A stretch of 64,000 nt of DNA from Poronia punctata (lineage: Eukaryota > Ascomycota > Sordariomycetes > Xylariales > Xylariaceae): assembly GCA_022579005.1 (NCBI GenBank), contig MU401489.1, positions 124,001 through 188,000 of the forward strand. Reading direction: 5' to 3'. Made by a program: the position numbers and the translations under genes. The number at the start of each line of letters is the position of its first letter. Position 1 is the first letter of the stretch. Shown piece after piece: positions 55,841 through 64,000 of the stretch. Under the pieces are notes generated by a model, which was given only the letters and a program-made list of their open reading frames with translations, had not been told where the DNA came from and ran no database searches.

Positions 55841-56424
55841 GCACACAATTGGAGTCGTTCTTTCTATCTAGCCTTCGAATACGGACGAAGCATCATGAGC
55901 GAAACCTATCCGTAATCACTCAAGCAAGTACTGAGCTCGGTGACAACACTCCGAAGTCCTTGATTTCTTTTTTTTCCCGGGTTTCTTTTTTTTTCCCCTC
56001 CAGTTTTAAGTATATACAAGAAGACTAACTACCTAGTACCTAGTCCATCCATCCATCCCCCCTTCCTGGCGTGTTGGAAAGTCGTTTGTTTGTTTGTTTT
56101 GTTTTTTCCCACATTGTAAGGATCAGAGTAGAGTAGACATAAGAGAAAAACAACGCTTGCCTCTCCATTTCTTTCATTCAGTCTGGTATCATCGTTCCCT
56201 CCTCTCCATGTCTCTCTTCCCACGGTTATTCCTTTTTTTTTCTTTCTCGTGGTTGAGACGCCGTAAATCCCATCCCATCCCCCCTCTCTCTCTCTCTCTT
56301 TCTTTCTACATTTGTTTGTAATTGTATGCGTATCATATGGGTGTCTCCTCGACCCCGGGGCCCGAGTAAATCGATGGTCCTACAACAACAAAAACATACA
56401 ACATGCCATAAATCGACAACAACG

Positions 56425-56426
56425 AA

Positions 56427-56493
<67 letters not shown>

Positions 56494-56494
56494 A
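56425..56494 (+). repeat. TAAA tetranucleotide microsatellite
   Basis: About 17 perfect TAAA units, the longest simple repeat in the window, in the 3' flank of the BTB gene. Confidence 0.95.
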
Positions 56495-56979
56495 TGGAGT
56501 TGTATCTTCGTGATCGCCATCGTCATCGTCGTTGATGATGATGATGATGATGATAACCGACCGAGCGACCGACCAAATAAGATAAAAGCAATTATATAGA
56601 TACAATGTTTGGTAGGTAGTACGCCATACGCCATACAAGCAAAGAGGAAAAAAAAAAAAAAAAGGAAAGAAAGAAAAAAAAGAAAAGAAAAGAAAAGACG
56701 GAGGAGAACCCCAGAACGCCCGAGAATTGTGGTATCCCCCAAACGCATAGAACGAAACACCCATTGAGTAAAATAGCCGGGGGAGTAAAAAGTAAAGTAA
56801 AAAGCGGGAAGATGCCGCGCTTATCGAAGAAGAGAAATAAAACGATAGGTCAATCATTAGCTCGAGACGATAGATGAATCATTGGCTCGAGGATTCCGAG
56901 ATAGTAATGTCCGCGACATCCAAGATGAAGATGTGCAAAGGAGGAGGGGGTATCGCAAGAAGAAAAGAAAGAAGGGAAA

Positions 56980-58035
56980 TTAAAAGAAGTGGCGATTACT
57001 GCGGGGTGTATTTCTAGAAACCACCGGCGTTAGTCGACGGAAGGGAGGGAGGTAGAGAGGGGAGAGAGAACACTTACGAAGCACTAGAAATATCATCGAC
57101 GTGATTACACAAAGCAACAAAGAGATCGAAGAAGAGCTGGGTCCCGCCATTGAACATCTCCAACTGCATAGTCCCGCTGCGCTTAAAGGTGCTTCGGCTA
57201 CGGATGATGAGGGCGAGATAATGCGCCCGCAGCTTCGAGTCGGTGTCGGGCGTGTTGGAATACGCGTATCGGGCCGAGGCAAGGATGGTGCTGCACTGGA
57301 TGCCCGATTCTTTTTAAAAACAACATTTGTCAGCGGTGGAACAATAGATTAGAAAGAAAGGTAAGGGGTAACTTACGAAGACCCTGCTTCCGCAGCGCGA
57401 CACGCTTGAGCTCTTCAAGCCCATACTTCTCAGCAGTGCAATAGATGACGGTGTCCTTGAGAATGTCGCCGTCGATGGCATGGTGATAGATGGTCGTCTC
57501 CCCGGACGCACGCTGCTCGTCGAGTTGTTCGAGCTCCCATGAGTTGCGACGCTTGTTATGTACCAGACGTGGGTAGTAGTCGCCCTTGTACAGATACTCG
57601 AGCACGGACGAGAATATCTCGGGCTCGTCATCCGGTAGATGGATGCGCTTTCCCTGTTGCGGGTCCATGTATTGTTGCGAGAGCGCTTGTTGGAACCAGG
57701 CTGAAGCGCATAGGACGTCTTCGTGCGCCGCGAAGATCCGTTGTTCCCGGCCGATGACGAGTGTCACGATGGCTGGTGTCAGGTTGCTGTGTTGTAGAAA
57801 CATAGGGAGGTTAGAAGGAACTTGCCAACTAACTAGAAAGGGCTTTTGTTTACCTGTCTGCTGTCATTGATGTTTCCATCGCTTGAGACATGGACGTGGT
57901 CAAGCGTCGACGTGGATCATGGCGGCTCTTGGAGACACCATGGCTTTTGCTGAAAGATGTACTCGACTTGGTCACTTTGTGGCTCTTGGAGCTCTTGCTT
58001 GATGGCACATCGAAGCGTCTGCTGCTCTGCATCAT
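56980..58035 (-). CDS. BTB/POZ domain protein
   Basis: Four exons on the minus strand (57854-58035, 57377-57786, 57078-57309, 56980-57013) join in phase to 285 residues. Introns are 64-67 nt, with donors GTAAAC, GTAAGT and GTAAGT. The first 60 residues are Ser/Lys-rich (SSKSSKSHKVTKSSTSFSKS) and probably disordered. The BTB domain covers about 62-190: TPAIVTLVIGREQRIFAAHE, VLCASAWFQQAL, GKRIHLPDDEPEIFSSVLEY, LYKGDYYP and TAEKYGLEELKRVAL. The C-terminal part (QCSTILASARYAYSNTPDTD, LRAHYLALIIR, LFFDLFVALCNHVDDIS) resembles the conserved helical tail of fungal BTB proteins. It is compatible with an adaptor for CUL3 ligases or a dimerisation scaffold. It is unrelated in detail to the BTB protein at the left edge. 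Confidence 0.9.
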
Positions 58036-60828
58036 GTTGAAAGGTTGTGTGGGCGGTTGTATATAACCGATATCTGAGGTCCAGGGGCGCTGGCCGATGT
58101 AGAGTAAGGGGTTACTCTCGGTCGCAAAACGCTATTGGGCCCCTACTATTTGAAAAAGCCAAGTCCGGACTTGAACGTCTTGATTTGATAAAAGAAAATG
58201 GGTTTCATCCGATGAGATACGATGGCATTTAAAAAGACGCGGTGAAAGAGGACATGAAAAAACGATGATGAAAATGAAGACGATGTTGCCTACCTTGATA
58301 AAACTTCCTGTGCTTCTTTGCATCGATCATTTGCACCAGAGAAGAGGAGAAAATTTGTCGGGGGTTACGCTCTATATATACCTATTCGGCTGTATTACCC
58401 ATGCCTCTGGGCAAGGTACGCCGCTGCATAAGTGCCTTGTGTGGTAATCAAAAGCAGCCCGCAAATATAGTACCTTTCAGGCAAACACGCTTTGGTTGCG
58501 ATGGTTGTCGGCCCACGCGTCTGGCAAAACGGGATATTCTCACGAAATCACCTGACTCATTAAACCCCGGATAGGCTTAGCTTCTGTTGGAGGCGTCCTA
58601 GCTCATCCGGCCTCTCCCAACTCGGCCGCGATTGGCGGGTGTGGGCATGCTAAATTCCTTACCCCAACAGGAGGAGCTCACAGGAATTGCCCGGTGGGTT
58701 GGTTAGGTAGCACGCTACTCAAGGCCTAACCTAGCCTGGGACTTTAATTGATTACAGGGCATATAGCAGGGGAACTGTCAGGGATCTATCAGCTTCTTGC
58801 AAGGGACCGGATAGGGATTTGTACAGTAAAAAAGTTTTGAACCTCCCTTGCAGTTGTGTCGATGGGCAATTACATCCTAGCTGTCAAGTTGCAAAGGTAA
58901 TGCCTTTGCGCCACAAAACAATTGTACGACTATTTGAAACATTGTAGCAACGTATAGAAAGTTTCTACTGTAGGTTAGCTATCGGGACAGGCGGTCAGTT
59001 GCCGCTGTATCATAGCAATTGCAAACAGCCTAAGGTTAGGCGTCGGCAATATTTTCAAGATCTCAAATGAATGATTGAGGTGGAGTGAGTAACTCCGAGT
59101 AGTACCTCGTGGCAATGACCAAGTAACTAAACATGGTTACAAAGTCTTGGAAGCTGCATATCATGAATCTTTTTGTTTTGCCATCGTCAGGGGTTCAGGG
59201 GTGGTCCGTTCTTATAAGACAGCGATCATCAATGCTAGACTAGTTTGCATTCCACTACCTGATATCAGACTTGATGATAAAAGTACTTTCATACCGGCAT
59301 CTACGTGTAGTACTCGTAGGTAGGTAGGTACTACGTCTTGCTCAGTGAATCCCCATCCTTGAGGCAAACAGCTCGCGGGGTCATAACAAGGCAATTGGTA
59401 GCCTTCTTTTTATTTGGAGATATCAACATGGCCAGTAAAAGATCGATGTAAATGGAAAAAAAAGTTCACAACTAAGCTAACCGCAAATATATTGATGCTT
59501 TGCCATGCACAGAGCCATGCATATGCACGTTACCCTCACTTGCAGCCTGAGCCCTGCGACGTACCAGATTCACAGCTTTTGTCATCATCAGCGTGGTGTG
59601 TGGGTGGGTCGAGTGAAGTGAAAAAGTCGGGGCGACTCGGGCCTGTCTCACTTTACTAGGTTAGGTTACCTCATAAAGACCAAGCCCCATTCAAGGAAAG
59701 CCACTTTAACAGTATGAAGTACGTGTAGGTACAGGAAGCGGGGTTTCTGTTGGCACGTACTCGTACCTATTTTTGATGTTCAAGTAAGCTGTCCATCGCA
59801 CAACGTCCTCGCCTGCCTGTTAAAGACACAAAGCACCATGAGCCTGTTTACATAGCGACCATTGCGGCTCCTGGGGGCCAAGAGTCGGCACAGTTCTATC
59901 AATAAGCCGAGGGTGATGTGAAGAAAGCATCGCATTGCTCCCTTGACAAACGAAGTACCTGACTTGCAGCTCCGGGGCGGGATTCGACATCCACGACCGT
60001 GGGTATCCTAGATATTAGCACGTACTAATATAAGGTAACACCGATGCAAAACCAAGACTTCATCCCTGACAGAAAAGCCCATACAGTACAAACAGAGGCA
60101 AAAAATAAAACGTTAAGCGGGATGTTTGGAAAGAACAAGGATGACATTGGTTAGGTAAGGTAAGTGCCCAGTCAATTCCGTGCTTTCCTTTTTTTGCGGA
60201 ATCCTCATTCGCCTTTATTACTTTGATCAAAATGTTATTGTCGTCATAGTTGTAGAACGCTCTGTCGTATTCTATTGCACTTGAACACATGGCATAATTT
60301 GGTGAGCATTGATTGTTAAAGCGCTAGGTTTATTGCAGAAGAGCCGATACAGGAAATATCTCTCCTACTACTACTTAGATGCTAGGTGTGCAGCTATCCG
60401 CTATGTACCTTGTGTACGTACCTAAGGTAGGTAAGGTAAGAAGCAGCAAAGAAACGTTCCAAAGAAATCATTCCCGTCGCCCTGTTTCTCCATGTTGTAA
60501 AGGCATAACTTGGCCTTCTCAAATGAAGACAGGCAGGCAAACTAGACAGGCGTCCCACTTAGACATCCTACATATATACCCTCGTGTCTGGATATTCAGC
60601 TCCTGATATTCCCATCCTCCAGACAGCTATGCAAGACTGTATCTTGCGGTCAGCGCTGACACAAACTAGTATCCCCCTCGAAGTGTTTGCCCAGACGGTA
60701 TTCCTAGTCGCCAAATGTACCATGCCACACCAGAAACTTGCGTCCAGCAAGCCAGTGCTAGTCGGAGGGGGTAGCTTTAGCATATCAGCAAGTATGTAAG
60801 CAACCTGCGCTGTCGTTATGTTGCACTC
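58036..60828. other. gene-poor region
   Basis: 2.8 kb without a recognisable gene. Copies of the GTAGGTAGGTA motif at 59318-59330 and TTAGGTTA at 58692-58700 and 59650-59660. The first few hundred bases should hold the BTB promoter. Confidence 0.45.
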
Positions 60829-61368
60829 CTAGTCCATATGCGTCTCTGTCCCAGACACCATATGCCCGAAGAGCTCATAGTTTGCAGCACAACCTGTGAC
60901 CAGGCGACGGGCAAACGGCTTGCTCTTTGTACTCCTGCTGTCGCCTGTCTTGTGCTCGACAGCATCGTCCATCTTCTTGTTGTGGCCCCAGCAACGGTTG
61001 CCGTCAGATCTGTCAGTGTTCTCCGTGGTGTCTGGCTCGTCGTATTTTTCCAGACTGATGGGGATTTCATGATATGGACTGATTTGATAACCGCCACCCC
61101 ATTGGTGAAGACCGCGGTTGATGTTCTTATGTTGGGCACTGCATTGTACCAGCCGAGGACGTGACCGTCTCTTTTTCGCTCTCTCTTGTGCTTCAGCCCG
61201 CATCTCGATGCATCGTTGGTGCCAAGGGCAGTGATCTCTGCTACTCTACAGCAGAAACTCACCGACCTCCCGGCACCGCGGATTCCCGGGCCCGAATTCA
61301 CATTCCTGTAACTTGTGCCGAAGTTGACATGGACAACATGGAAAACGGAGGTAGGTCTGTTGGCACAT
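60829..61368 (-). CDS. small Cys-rich N-terminal protein, splice structure uncertain
   Basis: Minus strand from ATG 61368. The first 35 codons are Cys-rich (MCQQTYLRFPCCPCQLRHKL, then ECEFGPGNPRCREV). An in-frame TAG follows at 61246-61248, after which the same frame is open to 60829. A GTGAGT donor at 61262 with an acceptor at 61191 (72-nt intron) or 61185 (78-nt) removes the TAG in frame and gives about 155 residues; an unspliced copy would be truncated or need read-through. Upstream, 61401-61513 is a canonical intron (GTATGT, CTAAC, CATCACAG) in the leader, which supports transcription. The C-terminal part is hydrophilic and charged, without a known domain. Small fungal proteins with similar Cys spacing at the N-terminus exist, but I cannot name a function. 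Confidence 0.5.
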
Positions 61369-63759
61369 CTTGGCTTTGATATTTCTCGGCTAAAAGCTTG
61401 CTGTGATGAACGTTAGATGGCAAAAACAGCGCGCAACGGGCAAAATTGGAAAGCGGGCTGTGCTTTGATTCCAAGAAGCACGCAGAGAGATAATGTGGAG
61501 AAAATGTACATACCTTTTCTCTGTGCTGGGAATGTGCTCCGGCGGTGATATTGCTGCACGCTGGTCGTCTTGGTAGGTACCTCGTAGTAAGAGAGGGACT
61601 TGTGTGTGTTGATTATGTCTAGAACCAGGATGTCAGATATATATGTTGTAGAGAGGGCGAGCATTAAGACAAGTTGAGCTATCAAGGGAGGGAGAACTGC
61701 AGCTGTGCCAGGTATAAATACGAGGATTTCTCTCTTCGTGTGACAATACATACCTGTTTGTGGGGGCAGTCGACGTTTGTCAGGGATCTGGTACTACCGT
61801 TCTCTTGAGAAAGGGAAAGTCTATGTGTGGTGTCGAGTGTTGGTGGGACTGTTGAGGTTTATATACTCGTAACCAACAGGTAGGAAGGGTGAAGGATAAT
61901 AGGTAATGTGATGTTTCAATAATATATCGCTAGATTCTTAATGACTCCGACTCTATAGTTTAAGAATGAGTCTATTGCGTGTTGTGAGAAGAGAATGCAG
62001 ATGACTTGTGGCTGGCAGATTGGTTGGCAACAAAATGAATGATAGTGAACAAATTTTCTCACTAGGTCCGAGCGCCCTATAAGGTGTAAACAAAGGAGAT
62101 GAACACCAGTGAATGACATACGAGGTCAAACGAAAACATTTATGTCGTCCTGCTCAATGAATGTTGTTTGCTCCTCCTGTGGGCTATGTAGGTACCGGTC
62201 AAGTACAGGATATAATACCTACATATACAGTATACTTGTATAAGTCAATGTTGATGATATGACTTGTCTTTGCTAGGACAAAGTTGTACTTCTAAATGTG
62301 TATGTATTTGTGTGTCACTTGGAAGATTTGCTTGTCACACACACACACACATACACACACATACACTACCTACCTTAGGGACGGGCCCTTCAATGATGAG
62401 AGAGTGCAGGAAGGAACAATGATGCTAGGTGATATTAAACCGACAACAAATACAAACCGACCCTCTATATGTGTTGTTGTCGTTGGCTTGACAATCACGT
62501 TTCTAATGAATGCAGAGGAGTGTTCTTTACAACAGGTACAGAAGGAAACACTGCAGGGGTTTATTGGGAATCAAGTTGAAAACTGGCACTGACACATGGT
62601 TAGATGATGGTACACAGGCAGGTCATCTATTTTAGCCATTGCCAGTACATGACAGTTTTTTGTTTGGCTAGAAGTAAGTTACAAGGGCCATTTTTGACCG
62701 TCATCTGAGTGGATGGAAGCATCAGCTCCCGAATAACCCCCAGTGCCATTGGAATGACTAGTCGATGCCCAGGAGCTCTGGTTATTAATACTCTATAGGT
62801 AATTAGGTCTTAGTCAGTCGGAGTCGGATCAAAAACAATGCGGGAAGCCGTGGAGTCGGGGACTTGACTGTGTAACTCTTTATCGTACTTCAAGAGAAGG
62901 ACGATTATTACCTGTTTAGCAGACAGCCGAGGAGGCAAATTTACCTTGCCCTGCACCTCGCGTCAGCCTGATCCCGAGTTGCAAGCAGTGAAAGAACCAG
63001 GTACCTACCTGGCCAGGCTTCCTAGGAGAAGATATTGCCTTCAAGGTACAAACAAGTAAGTAGCAGCAGAACCGAGCTATCAGGGTAGCTACCTATGCTA
63101 TACAAGGCCAACATGACCACTCCAAATTCCGTAGAAAAGAGAGAAGACCATCAGTAATGTAGATTAGAATGTCGGTATCTACCTACCACCTAACACATTG
63201 AAGGTAGTATAATTCCCGGCCATCATTCCTCCTTGTCCATCTTTCCTTGCCAGGTAGGAGATTATACCTGCTTCATTGTAGGCAGAAGTCTAACCTCTCC
63301 CTCAGCCCGAAGGAAGAAGAGGGAGGAAGAGAGCGAGTTGCTAGACAAACAGGAAACTGAAATGCAAACCCTTGTAAAGTAAGTATAATACTCTATTGGA
63401 ATTACATATTAGCTCGAGGCAATGCGAAATGGGCAGGCGACGACAACATACCTTGATCATTCCCCCAAGTTTGTACTTTCTCAATGTACGTGTACCATAC
63501 CTACAGGCTACGGGACAAGTATGAAGAGGACAAGCAAGTGGGGGGGGGGGGATGCATCAACTCCCTGAATCTCTAGGTTAGCTTGATGCTCAATGTACCC
63601 GATTGACCTACTCGTAATTCAAGATCATGTACACATAGGTATCCAGCCAAAAGATGTCCAGTGTTGTCACGTAAAAGTAAACTCTAGGCAGGCTACTCTA
63701 CTACCGTTTCCGAAATATGAATCAAATCAGCAGTAACACTATTAACAACTAATCATCAA
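61369..63759. other. gene-poor region
   Basis: 2.4 kb with the leader of the small Cys-rich gene at its left end, a CA repeat (62336-62364), a G run (63540-63551) and several TACCTACC motifs. No protein gene seen. Confidence 0.45.
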
Positions 63760-63877
63760 GGCCAGGTGGCGGAGTGGTTAACGCGGTAGACTCGAATGAA
63801 AATTGGCACTTCGGGCCAATTTGCATAAGTGCAATCTACTTCCTTCGGGAGCGTCTGTTCGAATCAGGCCCTGGTCG
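63760..63877 (+). tRNA. tRNA-Ser(CGA) with intron
   Basis: A complete cloverleaf can be drawn. Acceptor stem GGCCAGG pairs with CCTGGTC, with discriminator G at 63877 as in serine tRNAs. The A box is TGGCGGAGTGG, the anticodon stem GTAGA/TCTAC and the anticodon CGA at 63793-63795. There is a long variable arm (TCC-TTC-GGGA) as in type II tRNAs, and T arm GTCTG-TTCGAAT-CAGGC containing the B box. A 37-nt intron (63797-63833) lies one base 3' of the anticodon, the standard site for nuclear tRNA introns. A T run follows at 63878, the polymerase III terminator. It decodes UCG. Confidence 0.95.
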
Positions 63878-63884
63878 TTTTTTT
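63878..63884 (+). terminator. RNA polymerase III terminator of tRNA-Ser
   Basis: A run of Ts starts directly after the discriminator base. Confidence 0.85.
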
Positions 63885-64000
63885 ATCTACTTTTTTGCTG
63901 TTACAAGTTACGTGTCTCGTAGATATAACGTCTTGATGCTAATTTTTTTTTTTTTTTTGCAAAAATGTAGAAGCGCTATTGATTAATACATTATGCGATT

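Larger units (their letters stand above)
55204..56979. other. convergent 3' region rich in microsatellites
   Basis: No gene. Contains CA/CATA repeats (55575-55612), AACCT pentamers (55767-55786), a TCAC array (55807-55840), pyrimidine runs, CT repeats (56284-56300), a TAAA array (56425-56494), GAT repeats (56534-56556) and an A-rich tract (56648-56698). Confidence 0.6.

Noticed and set aside
56333..56857. Long minus-strand frame with FIYLFIYLF repeats
   Set aside because: It is only the translation of the TAAA microsatellite and flanking A-rich tracts, next to the 3' end of the BTB gene.
61413..61751. 112-codon minus-strand frame upstream of the small Cys-rich gene
   Set aside because: It runs into a canonical intron donor (61513), and joining it to the next exon gives an immediate stop, so it is read as leader sequence.

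Overview
The window is nuclear DNA from a filamentous ascomycete (Pezizomycotina, most likely a Sordariomycete). The evidence is short GT-AG introns of about 50-110 nt with CTAAC/CTAAT branch points, fungal-type proteins (class I myosin with an acidic tail, Nox-type NADPH oxidase, Zn2Cys6 regulator, CSN12), lysine synthesis by the aminoadipate route (saccharopine dehydrogenase), and an intron-containing tRNA-Ser. I found no virus, plasmid, intact transposon, CRISPR array or rDNA. Taxonomic placement below Pezizomycotina is inference.

Layout. 1-5.1 kb: a left-truncated BTB protein (-), an assembly gap whose two flanks are near-copies of each other, a broken coding remnant, and a flavin monooxygenase (-). 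6.4-9.6 kb: a Cep57/Ppc89-like spindle-pole protein (+). 11.9-19.7 kb: Y14/RBM8A (-), a Pfa4-like DHHC palmitoyltransferase (+) and class I myosin (-). 19.7-24 kb: gene-poor. 24.0-27.8 kb: a NoxB-like NADPH oxidase (+) and a DUF829/TMEM53 (PaxU-like) protein (-) whose last intron holds the second gap. 30.3-36.7 kb: a secreted cysteine-rich protein (+), an F-box protein (+), LYS1 (+) and a CMC1-like twin CX9C protein (-). 37.5-47.5 kb: a membrane/FN3/coiled-coil protein, a DUF7514-type protein and a GNAT acetyltransferase (all -). 48.6-58.0 kb: a Zn2Cys6 regulator (+), ribosomal protein eL20 (-) divergent from CSN12 (+), and a second BTB protein (-). 58-64 kb: gene-poor, with a small Cys-rich protein gene (-) and tRNA-Ser(CGA) (+).

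Most genes are unrelated housekeeping or regulatory loci; I see no biosynthetic cluster or new defence-type system. Themes do recur: cytoskeleton and polarity (Myo1, Cep57-like, NoxB-like, and Pfa4, whose yeast counterpart acts on chitin synthase) and RNA/protein homeostasis (Y14, eL20, CSN12, F-box). The most unusual signals are gene structures: a 7-nt micro-exon required to rebuild LYS1, a possible 4-nt exon (ATGG) carrying the eL20 start codon, a myosin start codon that is alone at the end of its exon, and a 65-residue internal tandem duplication in the Cep57-like protein. Exon coordinates were worked out by hand from splice consensus and reading-frame continuity; none has been tested against transcripts.
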